From the NCBI GenBank assembly GCA_018826895.1, contig JAHJYA010000082.1, positions 1 through 64,000 on the forward strand: a stretch of 64,000 nt of DNA, read 5' to 3'. Source of the DNA: Gammaproteobacteria bacterium. GTDB lineage: Bacteria; Pseudomonadota; Gammaproteobacteria; Pseudomonadales; Pseudomonadaceae. This document shows positions 1 through 9,723 of the stretch, one piece after another. The position numbers and the translations under genes are program-made. Below the pieces are notes generated by a model, which saw nothing but the letters and a program-made list of their open reading frames with translations, was not told the origin of the DNA and did no database searches. How positions within the stretch are numbered: position 1 is the first letter of the stretch; every line of letters begins with the position of its first letter.

Positions 1-99
1 AGGCACTGAGGCCACCCTAGCCCCTCTCCTTTCTCGAAGCCGACCACCTGGCCGGCCGAATCGCCGTTCTGCTGGCGTGTGCCAGCAGGACGGTATGAC

Positions 100-1278
100 T
101 TAACGTTCGATAGCCAGCGCCACCCCCTGACCGCCGCCGATGCACAGCGTCGCCAGGCCTTTCTTGACATCGCGCTTGATCATCTCGTGCAGCAGAGTCA
201 CCAGTACTCGACAGCCCGATGCACCAATCGGATGGCCCAGGGCGATGGCACCGCCATTGACGTTGACCTTGCTCGCATCCCAGCCCAACTCTTGCCTCAC
301 CGACAGTGCCTGAGCGGCAAAGGCCTCATTGGCTTCAATCAAATCAAGCTGCTCCAGGCTCCAGCCCGCCTTGTCCAGACAGCGCCGGGTCGCGCCCACC
401 GGGCCAATACCCATCACCGCCGGATCGACACCGGCATTGGCATAGGCGGCGATACGCGCCAGCACCGGCAAGCCCAGCGCCTCGGCCTTGGCTGCGCTCA
501 TCAGCAGCACAGCCGCAGCGCCATCGTTAAGGCTGGAGGCGTTGCCTGCGGTGACGCTGCCGTCTTTCTTGAAGGCTGGTTTGAGCTTGCCCAGGGACTC
601 GGCCGTGGTCCCCGCCCGTGGCTGCTCATCACGGGCGAAGGTGATCGGCTCGCCCTTGCGCTGTGGGATCAGCACCGGGGTAATTTCAGCATCGAAGCGC
701 CCAGCCTCGATGGCTGCAACAGCTTTCTGCTGGGAAGCGGCGGCAAAGGCATCCTGCGCCTCACGGCTGATGCCGTAGCGCTCGACCAGATTCTCTGCGG
801 TGATGCCCATGTGGTAGTCGTTGAACGCATCCCACAGGCCATCGGTGATCATGCTGTCGACCAGTTGCGCATGGCCCATGCGCAGTCCAGTACGCGCCCC
901 CGGCATCACATAGGGCGCCAGACTCATGTTCTCCATGCCACCGGCGATGATCACCTCGGCATCGCCGCAGCGAATCGCCTGAGCGCCCAGGTGCAGCGCC
1001 TTGAGCCCGGAGCCGCAGACCTTGTTCAAGGTCATGGCCGGTACCGCATGAGGCAGCCCCGCCTGGATCGCCGCCTGGCGTGCCGGGTTCTGCCCAGAGC
1101 CTGCGGTCAACACCTGGCCGAGAATCACTTCATCGACAGCCGCCGGGTCAAGCCCGGTCTGCTGCAGCAGCTGTTTGATCACCAAAGCGCCCAGTTCTGG
1201 CGCAGGAATAGCAGCCAGCGCACCCTGGAAACTGCCAATGGCGGTGCGGGTTGCGGCGACGATAACGACGTCTTGCAT
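100..1278 (-). CDS. atoB: Acetyl-CoA acetyltransferase (thiolase)
   Basis: Thiolase of 392 aa, the usual length for biosynthetic or degradative acetoacetyl-CoA thiolases. It interconverts acetoacetyl-CoA plus CoA with two acetyl-CoA. The N-terminus [19 protein letters not shown], the nucleophilic cysteine in [10 protein letters not shown], the NEAFA motif and the C-terminal GGGQG with its catalytic CIGGGQ cysteine are all visible. The ATG at 1278 is preceded by AAGGAG; a longer reading frame starts upstream but has no ribosome site. It is the last gene of a minus-strand set with a two-subunit CoA transferase, separated from it by 121 bp that hold a strong hairpin. The set suggests release of acetyl-CoA from a 3-oxoacid such as acetoacetate. 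The order matches, from memory, the dhcA-dhcB-atoB cluster of P. aeruginosa. Confidence 0.93.
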   Translation of the reverse strand: MQDVVIVAATRTAIGSFQGALAAIPAPELGALVIKQLLQQTGLDPAAVDEVILGQVLTAGSGQNPARQAAIQAGLPHAVPAMTLNKVCGSGLKALHLGAQAIRCGDAEVIIAGGMENMSLAPYVMPGARTGLRMGHAQLVDSMITDGLWDAFNDYHMGITAENLVERYGISREAQDAFAAASQQKAVAAIEAGRFDAEITPVLIPQRKGEPITFARDEQPRAGTTAESLGKLKPAFKKDGSVTAGNASSLNDGAAAVLLMSAAKAEALGLPVLARIAAYANAGVDPAVMGIGPVGATRRCLDKAGWSLEQLDLIEANEAFAAQALSVRQELGWDASKVNVNGGAIALGHPIGASGCRVLVTLLHEMIKRDVKKGLATLCIGGGQGVALAIER

Positions 1279-1352
1279 GGGATGCTCCTTGAGGCGGTAC
1301 CGAACCCGGATCATGTAGACGGCAATAACGGGCTCATGCTGAATAAAACGCC

Positions 1353-1389
1353 ACCCCGGCACTGCCCGTCGTGGGGGCAGCGCCGGGGT
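1353..1389 (-). terminator. Hairpin between CoA-transferase B and thiolase genes
   Basis: Arms ACCCCGGC and GCCGGGGT, with inner CTGCCC/GGGCAG, form a long GC-rich stem. Read on the minus strand the stem is followed within a few bases by GTTTTATTC, so it resembles a Rho-independent terminator or attenuator. It would reduce thiolase transcription relative to the upstream transferase genes; it could also be an RNA-processing stem. Confidence 0.55.
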
Positions 1390-1399
1390 AGCCGAACAC

Positions 1400-2056
1400 T
1401 TAGAAGCTCATTTCCGGCACATGCTCCGGCACGATAAGCCGGCCGGCGGTTTTCGTGACGATCTCCTCGACACTGACCCCCGGTGCGCGCTCGCGTAGGA
1501 CGAAAGCACCGTCCTCGATTTCCAGGTAGGCCAGGTCAGTCAGTACCTTGCGGATGCACCCGGCACCGGTCAACGGCAGCGTGCAGCTGTCGAGCAACTT
1601 GGATTCGCCATCTTTCGAGGCGTGGGTCATGGTGACGATGATGTTGTCGGCGCCAGCCACCAGATCCATCGCGCCGCCCATGCCCTTGACCAACTTTCCA
1701 GGGATCATCCAGGAGGCGATGTTGCCCTGCACATCGACCTCGAACGCGCCGAGGACCGTCAGGTCGACGTGCCCGCCGCGGATCATCGCGAAGGACTCGG
1801 CAGAGTCGAAGATCGACGCACCTGCGCGGGCAGTAACCGTCTGCTTGCCGGCGTTGATCATGTCAGCATCGACCTCGGCGTCGGTCGGAAAGGCGCCCAT
1901 ACCGAGCAGACCGTTTTCCGATTGCAGCATCACGTCGATGCCCTCAGGTACATAGTTGGCCACCAGGGTCGGAATGCCGATCCCAAGGTTGACGTAGTAG
2001 CCGTCCTTCAATTCACGGGCCACGCGCTGGGCCATCTGTTCGCGGGTCAGAGCCAT
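1400..2056 (-). CDS. dhcB: CoA transferase subunit B (3-oxoacid / dehydrocarnitine type)
   Basis: Beta subunit, 218 aa, of a family I CoA transferase. The SENGLLG motif near residue 47 carries the glutamate that forms the enzyme-CoA thioester in this family. The start [19 protein letters not shown] is typical. It follows subunit A by 29 bp, consistent with an obligate heterodimer made from one transcript. Substrate cannot be read from sequence: acetoacetate (Sco/Ato) and dehydrocarnitine (Dhc) enzymes are close relatives. The Dhc name rests on the neighbouring thiolase and divergent LysR gene, remembered from P. aeruginosa, and should be treated as provisional. Confidence 0.88.
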   Translation of the reverse strand: MALTREQMAQRVARELKDGYYVNLGIGIPTLVANYVPEGIDVMLQSENGLLGMGAFPTDAEVDADMINAGKQTVTARAGASIFDSAESFAMIRGGHVDLTVLGAFEVDVQGNIASWMIPGKLVKGMGGAMDLVAGADNIIVTMTHASKDGESKLLDSCTLPLTGAGCIRKVLTDLAYLEIEDGAFVLRERAPGVSVEEIVTKTAGRLIVPEHVPEMSF

Positions 2057-2085
2057 GTCGGTTTCCTCGAATTATTCTTGTCTGA

Positions 2086-2784
2086 TCAGGCGCGCACGGT
2101 GCGCTTCTCGATACGTTTCTCGAAGCTGCCCTGGATAACCCGGTTCACGTAGATGCCTGGGGTGTGGATCTGCGCGGGGTCCAACTCGCCCGGCGCGACG
2201 ATCTCCTCCACTTCGACCACGGTGATGCGCCCGGCCGTGGCGGCCAGCGGGTTGAAGTTCTGCGCAGTGTGGCGGTAGATGACGTTGCCGAAGTGGTCGG
2301 CCTTCCAGCCTTTGACGATGGCGAAATCACCGGTGATGGCCGGCTCGAGGATGTAGTGGCGACCGTCGAACTCGCGCACCTCCTTGCCCTCGGCAACCGG
2401 TGTGCCGTAGCCAGTGGCGGTGAAAAACGCGGGGATTCCGGCGCCGCCAGCGCGCAGCTTCTCGGCCAGGGTGCCCTGGGGCGTCAGCTCGACTTCAAGT
2501 TCGCCATTGAGCAGTTGCTGCTCGAACAGTGCGTTTTCGCCAACATAGGACGCGATCATCTTGCGGATCTGCCGGTCCTCGAGCAGCACGCCCAGACCAA
2601 AGCCATCTACGCCGCAGTTGTTGGAGACCACGGTCAGGTCACGTACGCCACGCCGGCGAATTTCCGCGATCAGGTTTTCCGGGATGCCGCACAGGCCGAA
2701 ACCACCCGCCAGGACCGTCATGCCATCGGTCAAACCAGCCAGGGCGTCTTCGTAGCTGTACACCCGCTTATCGAGTCCTGCCAT
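2086..2784 (-). CDS. dhcA: CoA transferase subunit A (3-oxoacid / dehydrocarnitine type)
   Basis: Alpha subunit, 232 aa, of the same family I CoA transferase. The glycine-rich [13 protein letters not shown] segment near residue 27 and [13 protein letters not shown] near residue 52 are family signatures. It moves CoA from a donor such as succinyl-CoA to a 3-oxoacid. It is first in the minus-strand operon and lies 123 bp from a divergent LysR-type gene, the usual arrangement for a LysR-controlled catabolic operon. The substrate assignment carries the same uncertainty as subunit B. Confidence 0.88.
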   Translation of the reverse strand: MAGLDKRVYSYEDALAGLTDGMTVLAGGFGLCGIPENLIAEIRRRGVRDLTVVSNNCGVDGFGLGVLLEDRQIRKMIASYVGENALFEQQLLNGELEVELTPQGTLAEKLRAGGAGIPAFFTATGYGTPVAEGKEVREFDGRHYILEPAITGDFAIVKGWKADHFGNVIYRHTAQNFNPLAATAGRITVVEVEEIVAPGELDPAQIHTPGIYVNRVIQGSFEKRIEKRTVRA

Positions 2785-2907
2785 ACGCTGTACCTCTTAT
2801 CGTTATTGGACGGCAACTGCGCTGCCGAAGCGTGCTGAACAGCTTCTGCCTGCCTGACTAATTTGTTAAGTTTGTTTTTTCAATTTATTAATAAGAAACA
2901 CAAATAT

Positions 2908-3822
2908 ATGACCCTCAAACAGCTGCGCGCCTTCTACACCGTGGCTCAGACCCTGAGCTTCGCCCATGCCGGTGAACGCCTGCACTTGTCACAGCCGGCG
3001 CTGAGCCTGGCGATCAAGAACCTGGAAGACAGTCTCGGCGGCGCTCTGCTGGTGCGCACCACGCGCAGTGTCAGCCTGACCGCCGAAGGGGAAATCTTTC
3101 TGCCACTGGCCGGGCGTCTGCTGGCGGACTGGGACCACGCCGAGGACCTGCTGCGCCAGCACTTCACCCTGCAGCTGGGCCGGGTGTCGATTGCCGCCAT
3201 GCCCTCCTTCGCCGGCAACCTGCTGCCGGTCGCCCTCAAAGCTTTTCGCGATCGTCACCCACGGGTCAACGTCACCGTGCATGACGTGATCAACGAACAG
3301 GTACTGGAGATGGTGCGCAGCCGGCGGGTCGAGCTGGGCGTGCTGTTCGAGCCCGAACTACTGGAAGGCCTGAGTTTCACACCGTTTTATGTCGACCGCT
3401 TCGTCGCCGTGGTGCCGGCTGACTCCCCCCTGGCCAGGCTAGCGGAAGTCAGCTGGCAAGCGCTGTTGCAGGAGAGTTTCATCACCCTGCAGCGCCCTTC
3501 GGCGGTGCGCCTGTTGCTCGAAGCGCGGGTCAGCGCGCAACACGGCAGCCTGCCGGTGGCGTTCGAAAGCCATCAACTGGTGACGGTGGGACGCATGGTC
3601 GCCAACGGCCTGGGCGTGAGCGCGGTGCCCAACCTGTGCCTGCGGCAAATGGAAGAACTGGGCGCCCGCTGCGTACCCCTGGTCGGCCCCCAAGTGGAGC
3701 GCCGGGTCGGCATGGTGCGGCGCATCGACCACCCACTGTCGAGCGCCGCCCAGGCACTGTGCGACGCCCTGGAGCGCAGCACCGATCTGTTCAATGCCTC
3801 GCTGGCCGCCGCTGCGCTGTAA
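2908..3822 (+). CDS. LysR-type transcriptional regulator
   Basis: 304 aa, standard LysR length. The N-terminal winged helix-turn-helix is clear: MTLKQLRAFYTVAQTLSFAH, then LHLSQPALSLAIKNLE, followed by a periplasmic-binding-like effector domain from about residue 90. The ATG at 2908 gives the family N-terminus; an earlier in-frame start adds an AT-rich leader of 15 residues and was rejected. It is divergent from the CoA-transferase operon, so it probably activates it (compare DhcR of P. aeruginosa, from memory). Only six bases separate its stop from the end of hda on the other strand. The inducer cannot be inferred. Confidence 0.9.
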   Translation: MTLKQLRAFYTVAQTLSFAHAGERLHLSQPALSLAIKNLEDSLGGALLVRTTRSVSLTAEGEIFLPLAGRLLADWDHAEDLLRQHFTLQLGRVSIAAMPSFAGNLLPVALKAFRDRHPRVNVTVHDVINEQVLEMVRSRRVELGVLFEPELLEGLSFTPFYVDRFVAVVPADSPLARLAEVSWQALLQESFITLQRPSAVRLLLEARVSAQHGSLPVAFESHQLVTVGRMVANGLGVSAVPNLCLRQMEELGARCVPLVGPQVERRVGMVRRIDHPLSSAAQALCDALERSTDLFNASLAAAAL

Positions 3823-3828
3823 GCCGTG

Positions 3829-4530
3829 TTACCAGCCGAGGGTTTCTTTGAGAAAGGGAATGGTCAGCTTGCGCTGGGCGCGCAAGGAGGCCTGGTCGAG
3901 CTCCTCAAGCAGGTCGAATAGCGAGGACATGCTGCGCTCGCCTCGAGTCAGGATAAAGCGCCCGACCTCGTCGCTAAGGTGCAGACCGCGCCGCGAAGCG
4001 CGCAGCTGCAGGGCGCGCAGCTTGTCTTCATCAGACAACCCCTGAAGCTGGAAGACCAGAGCCAGGGTCAGGCGCGACTTGAGATCCGGCAGCTTGATGG
4101 CGATTTCCCGCGGCGACTTGTCGGCCGCCAGCAACAGACGGCGACCGCTGTCACGCAGACGATTGAACAGGTGAAACAGCGCCTCCTCCCACTCACGCTT
4201 GCCGGCCACCGCATCCAGATCGTCCAGGCAAACCAGCTCGAACTGCTCCAGGTTATCGAACAGCTCGGGGCGCAGGCCCGGGCTACTCAACGGCAGGTAG
4301 ACCGCTGGCTCGCTGCGCTGCTCCATGCGGATACAGGCGGCCTGCAGCAGGTGGCTACGGCCAACGCCCGGGTGGCCCCAGACGTAGATCAGGCTCTCGG
4401 TCCAGCCGGCTTCCGCTTCGCACAGGCGCTCGACATACCCCAACGCCGCCGCATTGGCGCCTGGGTAGAAGTTGGCGAAGGTGGCGTCGTCGCGCAGGCG
4501 CACACCAAGTGACAGTTGAGTTGGAGTCAT
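3829..4530 (-). CDS. hda: DnaA inactivator protein Hda
   Basis: 233-aa AAA+ protein related to the DnaA ATPase core. Hda bound to the DNA-loaded sliding clamp stimulates DnaA-ATP hydrolysis and so limits re-initiation. The N-terminal QLSLGV is a canonical clamp-binding peptide, and GHPGVGRSHL near residue 52 is the Walker A motif; LVCLDDLDAV is Walker B. The DNA-binding domain of DnaA is absent, as expected. Its ATG overlaps the stop of the permease gene upstream (ATGA), so the two are translationally coupled. The DUF2066-permease-hda order is known from other pseudomonads. Confidence 0.94.
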   Translation of the reverse strand: MTPTQLSLGVRLRDDATFANFYPGANAAALGYVERLCEAEAGWTESLIYVWGHPGVGRSHLLQAACIRMEQRSEPAVYLPLSSPGLRPELFDNLEQFELVCLDDLDAVAGKREWEEALFHLFNRLRDSGRRLLLAADKSPREIAIKLPDLKSRLTLALVFQLQGLSDEDKLRALQLRASRRGLHLSDEVGRFILTRGERSMSSLFDLLEELDQASLRAQRKLTIPFLKETLGW

Positions 4531-5618
4531 GCGCGGTTGGACGGCTCATCGGAGACGTCGCTGGATTCCCTGTAAAGTGCAGAAAGTTTATACAAATCAT
4601 TGACATGACGCACTAAGACCATGATCACCGCAGCCACCGGCAAAGCCAGGAGCACGCCGGTGAAACCAAACAGTTGGCCGCCGGCCATGATCGCGAAGAT
4701 CACCGCGACCGGGTGCAGGCCGATGCGGTCGCCCACCAACAACGGAGTCAGCAGCATGCCTTCGAGCATCTGCCCGACGGTAAAGACAGCGGCGATGCCC
4801 AGCAGCGGGTAAAAGTCGACGCCGAACTGAAACAGCCCGGCCGCCATCGCCGCACCCAGCCCGACCACCACGCCCAGATACGGCACGATGCTCGCCAGGC
4901 CGGCCAGCAGACCTATCAACAGGCCCAGCTCCAGGCCGATCAGCATCAACCCGGCGGCATACATCACCCCCAGGGCCAGCATCACCAGCAACTGCCCACG
5001 CAGGAAGGCGCCGAGCACTTCATGGCATTCGCTGACCAACTTCACCACTACCGCCTCACGGCGGCGCGGCAGCAGCTCGCGCAGGCGCGCCATGAGCAGG
5101 TCCCAGTCGCGCATCAGGTAGAAGCTGACCACCGGGATCAACAACAAATTGGCCAGCCAGCCAAGCAGCGCCAACCCCGAGGCGGTGACTTGCGCAAGGA
5201 TGATGCCGACGATATCGGTGGTCTTGCCCAGGTGTTCGCTGAATGCGGCCTTGAGCTGGTCGAAGCGCCAGAAACCCTCGGCAAGACCGAACTTCAACTG
5301 TACCCATGGCAGGGCCTGGTGCTGAATCCAGTCGAGCATTTGCGGTAGCAGCTCATACAGGCGCATCAACTGCTTGCCGAGCATTGGCACCAACACCAGC
5401 AGCAGAATGGCCAGGATCAGGCTGAACAGGGCGAATACCGCGATCACGCCCCAGGTGCGCGACAGCTTCCAGCGCTCCAGGCGGTCGACCAATGGATCGC
5501 CCATATAGGCCAGAAGAATGCCGACCAGAAAAGGCGAGAGGATGGGATGCAACAGATACAGCAGTCCGCCGAGCACCAGCAGCCCAGCCATCCATAGCCA
5601 GCGTTGCGAATCGATCAT
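4527..5618 (-). CDS. AI-2E family transporter / PerM-type permease
   Basis: 363-aa inner-membrane protein of the AI-2E exporter-like (PerM/YdiK) family. At least seven hydrophobic segments are visible, starting WLWMAGLLVLGGLLYLL, with the characteristic VPYLGVVVG and GDRIGLHP motifs in the C-terminal half. Family members have been linked to autoinducer-2 export or sodium/proton exchange, but no substrate can be assigned here. It lies 74 bp after the DUF2066 gene and overlaps hda by four bases. Confidence 0.88.
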   Translation of the reverse strand: MIDSQRWLWMAGLLVLGGLLYLLHPILSPFLVGILLAYMGDPLVDRLERWKLSRTWGVIAVFALFSLILAILLLVLVPMLGKQLMRLYELLPQMLDWIQHQALPWVQLKFGLAEGFWRFDQLKAAFSEHLGKTTDIVGIILAQVTASGLALLGWLANLLLIPVVSFYLMRDWDLLMARLRELLPRRREAVVVKLVSECHEVLGAFLRGQLLVMLALGVMYAAGLMLIGLELGLLIGLLAGLASIVPYLGVVVGLGAAMAAGLFQFGVDFYPLLGIAAVFTVGQMLEGMLLTPLLVGDRIGLHPVAVIFAIMAGGQLFGFTGVLLALPVAAVIMVLVRHVNDLYKLSALYRESSDVSDEPSNRA

Positions 5619-5692
5619 GCAAGATCCTCTGGGGCCCGGCAGCGGGCGCGGGGAGTCAGAAAAGGGAGCGCACAGCGCAACTGGGCGAGAGT

Positions 5693-6745
5693 CTACCAGC
5701 GAAAGCGCAAGACATCGTTAGTGCTGCTCACGGCAGGTGACGGCGCGGCAGGCGTTTGCTCAGCCGCAGGGGCTGGTGTCGCGGGCGGGGCAACCGCGGG
5801 CTCGACCGGCACTTCATGCAGCTGAGCCAGCGCCAATTGGGCGCGGACCTGCTCGGCACTGGCACTCACCTCAAACACCAGGCGATCACCTTGTACCTGG
5901 CGCAAATGCCCGGCAAACGGCTCCAGCAGACGCTGCAGTTCGGCATAACGGGCCAGGGTCGTGCCTTCTATTTCCACGCTCAGACGCCGTGCTGCTCCCG
6001 GGGCCACCACGAAGCGCGGCGCCAGGCGTTCGCTGACCGCGAGCAGCACGGCATCGGCCAGGGCCGCCTGATCGGCACCCTCGGCACGCCCCTGTTCACG
6101 CGCCTCACCCAGCCAGACGCGCCACTGCGCCTGCCATTGACCATTTTCTTCACGCGCCAGCACCGCCAGCAACGCATCGCCGGCATAGCGCTCTGATGCA
6201 TCGCGCAGGGCTTGCGGATCGGTCGCGGCCAGCGCCTCGGGCGTGGCCAGCAGTTGTTCGCTGAGGTCCGCCAGCGGCAGGCGCAGCGGCAAACCACGAT
6301 GTTGAGCGGCCTGACGCAAGGGCGCCGCACTGCTCTGCCCATCACCGACCAGGCTGCTACCGGCCACGCTCTCGTTGAGCCACCAGGTCACCAGCGCCGG
6401 GCGGTTGCTGCCCCACAGGGCCAGGCCGGCCTGGCGCAAACTGCTTTCGGTGCTCATCGGGTCGAAGTCGACCACCAGCTTGTCATCTTCATAGCGGTAC
6501 TGGCTGACCAGTTGCTGCGGGTCCTTGCGCACCTCGCTCAAGGCCGGCGAGGCAGCAGCCTTGGGGTCTCCGGTCAGGCGCAACACCAGGGTATCCAGGG
6601 CCTGGGTCAATGCCGCGCCACGGGCGTCAGCCTGCTGGCTGGTGACCGGTTCGCGCACCTCATAGAGATCGGGCACCGTAGCGGCCAGGCTCGGCAGGCT
6701 GAGCAACGGCAGACAGGAGACCAACAGGCGGAGGATCGGGCGCAT
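5693..6745 (-). CDS. DUF2066 domain-containing exported protein
   Basis: 350-aa protein starting MRPILRLLVSCLPLLSLPSL, a signal peptide with likely cleavage after SLA-A. The body is the DUF2066 domain, whose function is unknown; the C-terminus is a low-complexity Pro/Ala stretch ending in FRW. The ATG at 6745 gives a clean signal peptide. The frame stays open a further 924 bases upstream, but that part is antisense to purM and is not translated. It is divergent from purM across 180 bp and heads the DUF2066-permease-hda set. Confidence 0.85.
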   Translation of the reverse strand: MRPILRLLVSCLPLLSLPSLAATVPDLYEVREPVTSQQADARGAALTQALDTLVLRLTGDPKAAASPALSEVRKDPQQLVSQYRYEDDKLVVDFDPMSTESSLRQAGLALWGSNRPALVTWWLNESVAGSSLVGDGQSSAAPLRQAAQHRGLPLRLPLADLSEQLLATPEALAATDPQALRDASERYAGDALLAVLAREENGQWQAQWRVWLGEAREQGRAEGADQAALADAVLLAVSERLAPRFVVAPGAARRLSVEIEGTTLARYAELQRLLEPFAGHLRQVQGDRLVFEVSASAEQVRAQLALAQLHEVPVEPAVAPPATPAPAAEQTPAAPSPAVSSTNDVLRFRW

Positions 6746-6925
6746 GGACGATAGTTCTCGGCAGACGAAGCGAATACGGGCGTATACCTTAAACAGCCGC
6801 CCGCGCCCCGGCAACCTTGCAGCAGCGCGGCTGGCCGCTATCGGGTAAGCCTGATAAAATCGCGCGCCTTCGCAGACCGTGCGCATGCGCCGGTGCCATT
6901 CGTTTTCCCTTAAGGGCCTGGATCT

Positions 6926-7984
6926 ATGAGCAAGCAACCCTCCATCAGCTACAAGGACGCAGGCGTGGACATCGACGCCGGCGAAGCCCTGGTCGAGCGC
7001 ATCAAAAGCGTGGCCAAGCGCACCGCCCGTCCGGAAGTCATGGGTGGCCTGGGTGGCTTCGGCGCCCTTTGCGAGATCCCGGCCGGCTACAAGCAGCCCG
7101 TGCTGGTCTCCGGCACTGATGGCGTGGGCACCAAGCTGCGCCTGGCGCTGAACCTGAACAAGCACGACAGCATCGGCCAGGACCTGGTCGCCATGTGCGT
7201 CAATGACCTGGTGGTGTGTGGCGCCGAGCCGCTGTTCTTCCTCGACTACTACGCCACCGGCAAGCTCAACGTCGACGTTGCCGCTACCGTGGTCACCGGC
7301 ATTGGCGCCGGTTGCGAGCTGGCCGGCTGCTCCCTGGTCGGTGGCGAAACCGCCGAAATGCCGGGCATGTACGAAGGTGAAGACTACGACCTGGCCGGCT
7401 TCTGCGTCGGCGTAGTGGAAAAGGCCGAGATCATCGACGGCTCGACAGTCACCACCGGTGACGCGCTGATCGCCCTGCCCTCTTCCGGTCCGCACTCCAA
7501 CGGCTACTCGCTGATCCGCAAGATCATCGAAGTGTCCGGCACTGAAATCGAAACCACCCAGGTTGACGGCACGCCGCTGGCCGACCTGCTGATGGCGCCG
7601 ACGCGCATCTACGTCAAACCGCTGCTCGCCCTGATCAAGGACACCGGCGCAGTCAAGGCCATGGCCCACATCACTGGCGGCGGCCTGCTCGACAACATCC
7701 CGCGCGTGCTGCCAGAAGGCGCCCAGGCCGTGATCGACGTCGCCAGCTGGACCCGCCCGGCGGTCTTCGACTGGCTACAAGCAAAAGGCAACGTCGATGA
7801 GCATGAGATGCACCGCGTACTCAACTGCGGTGTTGGCATGGTCATCTGCGTGGCTCAGGAACAGGTCGACACCGCCCTGGCCAGCCTGCGCGCAGCCGGC
7901 GAGCAACCCTGGGTGATCGGTCAGATCGCCGCCGCGGCCGAAGGCGCCGAGCGCGTCGTACTGAACAACCTGAACAGCCACTGA
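6926..7984 (+). CDS. purM: Phosphoribosylformylglycinamidine cyclo-ligase
   Basis: 352 aa. PurM (AIR synthetase) catalyses the fifth step of purine synthesis, an ATP-dependent ring closure of FGAM to AIR. Visible signatures are [12 protein letters not shown] at the N-terminus, the [14 protein letters not shown]-binding motif near residue 63, [12 protein letters not shown] near 139 and [13 protein letters not shown] near 250. It is the first gene of purM-purN, and its TGA overlaps the purN ATG by one base (TGATG), so the two are coupled. Confidence 0.97.
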   Translation: MSKQPSISYKDAGVDIDAGEALVERIKSVAKRTARPEVMGGLGGFGALCEIPAGYKQPVLVSGTDGVGTKLRLALNLNKHDSIGQDLVAMCVNDLVVCGAEPLFFLDYYATGKLNVDVAATVVTGIGAGCELAGCSLVGGETAEMPGMYEGEDYDLAGFCVGVVEKAEIIDGSTVTTGDALIALPSSGPHSNGYSLIRKIIEVSGTEIETTQVDGTPLADLLMAPTRIYVKPLLALIKDTGAVKAMAHITGGGLLDNIPRVLPEGAQAVIDVASWTRPAVFDWLQAKGNVDEHEMHRVLNCGVGMVICVAQEQVDTALASLRAAGEQPWVIGQIAAAAEGAERVVLNNLNSH

Positions 7985-8631
7985 TGCCGCAACCCTGCAA
8001 TGTCGTGGTGCTAATTTCCGGGGCCGGCGGTAACCTGCAGGCCCTGCTCGACAGCCTCGACAACACACACCCCGCGCGCATTCAGGCCGTTATCAGCAAT
8101 CGTGCCGATGCCTACGGCCTGCAGCGCGCCCAGGCGGCCGGGATTGCTACCCGGGTGCTGGCCCACACCGACTTCGACGGCCGCGAGGCATTCGATGCGG
8201 CGCTGGTCGAGCAAATCGACGCTTTCGCTCCCGATCTGGTGGTGCTGGCAGGTTTCATGCGCATCCTCACCCCGGCATTCGTCCGTCATTACCGCGGCCG
8301 CCTGCTGAATATTCATCCCTCGCTGCTGCCACGCCACAAAGGCCTGCATACCCATCTGCGTGCCCTGGAGGCCGGTGATACGGAGCATGGCTGCAGCGTG
8401 CACTTCGTCACCGAGGAACTCGACGGTGGGCCGTTGGTCGTACAGGCAGTGATCCCCGTACAAGTCGACGAAACAGCCACAGTCTTGGCACAACGCGTGC
8501 ACGAACAGGAACACCGTATTTACCCGCTGGCCGTGCGCTGGTTCGCCGAAGGCCGCTTGCGTCTGACAACTCAAGGCGTAATGCTCGACGGCCAACCCTT
8601 GCCGGCTACCGGCCACTTGATCCGAACGTAG
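7984..8631 (+). CDS. purN: Phosphoribosylglycinamide formyltransferase
   Basis: 215 aa, slightly longer than the enteric PurN. It transfers a formyl group from 10-formyl-THF to GAR in purine synthesis. The N-terminal VVLISGAGGNLQALLD phosphate-binding loop, VLAGFMRILTP and NIHPSLLPRHKG (conserved Asn and His of the active site) are present. Translationally coupled to purM. Confidence 0.97.
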   Translation: MPQPCNVVVLISGAGGNLQALLDSLDNTHPARIQAVISNRADAYGLQRAQAAGIATRVLAHTDFDGREAFDAALVEQIDAFAPDLVVLAGFMRILTPAFVRHYRGRLLNIHPSLLPRHKGLHTHLRALEAGDTEHGCSVHFVTEELDGGPLVVQAVIPVQVDETATVLAQRVHEQEHRIYPLAVRWFAEGRLRLTTQGVMLDGQPLPATGHLIRT

Positions 8632-8639
8632 GAGACACC

Positions 8640-9356
8640 ATGCGTCGCGCCTTATTGTTCGCCCTGAGCCTCGTCAGCCTGCCCTTGCTGGCAGCCGAGC
8701 CGAAACCCTTCTCCGCCAGCTACACCGCGGACTGGAAGCAGGTACCCATCAGCGGCTCCGCCGAACGCAGCCTGACCGCACTGGATAATGGCCGCTGGCA
8801 ACTCGACTTTGAAGCCTCGATGCTGGTCGCCAGCCTGTCCGAAACCAGCACCTTCCGCCTGGAAAATGGCGCATTGGTACCGCTGACCTATCGTTTTGAA
8901 CGCAGCGGACTGGGCAAAGGCAAAGAAATCGAACACGACTTCGATTGGGCCGCCAAACAGGTCATCGGCAGCGATCGCGGCAAACCGGTACGTCTGCCGC
9001 TCAACCGCGGCCTGCTCGACAAGTCGACCTATCAGCTGGCCCTGCAGCAGGACGTAGCGACCGGCAAAAAAAGCATGAGCTATCAGGTGGTCGATGGTGA
9101 TGAAATCGAAACCTATGATTTCCGTGTCCTGGGCGAAGAAGTGGTACGCACCAAGGCCGGCCTGATCGACGCCTATAAAGTCGAGCGGGTGCGCGACCCG
9201 ACCCAGAGCAGCCGTAAAACCATCCTCTGGTTTGCCAAGGATTGGGGCAACCTGCTGGTCCGCCTGCATCAGGTGGAAACGGACGGCAAGGAGTACCAGA
9301 TCATGCTCGAAAGCGGCACAGTAGATGGCAAGCCTGTCGAAGGCCGCCGCGACTGA
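8640..9356 (+). CDS. DUF3108 domain-containing exported protein
   Basis: 238-aa protein with a signal peptide (MRRALLFALSLVSLPLLAAEP, cleavage near LAA-E) and a DUF3108 domain of predicted beta structure. Function unknown. It starts eight bases after purN with AGGAG just upstream, so it is probably cotranscribed with the purine genes, and an intrinsic terminator follows it. The association with purMN is positional and gives no clear role. Confidence 0.85.
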   Translation: MRRALLFALSLVSLPLLAAEPKPFSASYTADWKQVPISGSAERSLTALDNGRWQLDFEASMLVASLSETSTFRLENGALVPLTYRFERSGLGKGKEIEHDFDWAAKQVIGSDRGKPVRLPLNRGLLDKSTYQLALQQDVATGKKSMSYQVVDGDEIETYDFRVLGEEVVRTKAGLIDAYKVERVRDPTQSSRKTILWFAKDWGNLLVRLHQVETDGKEYQIMLESGTVDGKPVEGRRD

Positions 9357-9366
9357 GATACAACTG

Positions 9367-9392
9367 AAAAAGCCGGGCAAGCCCGGCTTTTT
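9367..9392 (+). terminator. Rho-independent terminator after the purMN-DUF3108 operon
   Basis: Perfect stem AGCCGGGC / GCCCGGCT with a two-base AA loop, flanked by an A-tract and followed by TTTTT. It is 11 bases past the DUF3108 stop. The A/T flanks make it usable in either direction. Confidence 0.93.
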
Positions 9393-9425
9393 CACAGGTG
9401 TCCGCTGACAATTCGGAGGTCAACG

Positions 9426-9695
9426 ATGAACGCAGAACCGCCTTACCAGCCACTCGACTGTCGTCATTACGATGCGCTGGAGCTAGCGTGCCTACGTGGC
9501 GACCGCCTGCACGTCGAGCTGCGCGATGGCCGGGTGCTGGAGGGCCGGGCAGCGGGGTTGCAGACTGAAAGTGACAAGGCCGAATACCTGCGCCTGCAAA
9601 CCGACAGTGGTGAGCAGCGCATCCGCCTCGATCAGTTGCAGGCCATCACTGCGCAGGACCCACAAGTGTTTGCCGGGCGCATGGTCTTCGACTAG
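9426..9695 (+). CDS. rof: Rho-binding antiterminator (ROF/YaeO family)
   Basis: 89-aa small acidic protein. The pattern YQPLDCRHYDALELACLRG followed by beta strands resembles E. coli YaeO/Rof, which binds Rho and inhibits Rho-dependent termination. GGAGG lies six bases before the ATG. It is a single-gene unit between the terminator and the convergent DUF2058 gene. Assignment is by recognised sequence pattern. Confidence 0.85.
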   Translation: MNAEPPYQPLDCRHYDALELACLRGDRLHVELRDGRVLEGRAAGLQTESDKAEYLRLQTDSGEQRIRLDQLQAITAQDPQVFAGRMVFD

Positions 9696-9723
9696 CCCCG
9701 CCGCAGAAGGCGAGGCAGCCTGC

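Noticed and set aside
67..90. Hairpin CTGCTGGC / GCCAGCAG just past the thiolase stop
   Set aside because: A good stem, but no T-tract follows on the minus strand, so it was not called a terminator.
6746..7669. Open frame extending the DUF2066 gene upstream on the minus strand to 658 codons
   Set aside because: The extension is antisense to purM, a clearly coding gene, and the signal peptide with its ATG at 6745 marks the true start. The open frame reflects GC-rich codon usage.
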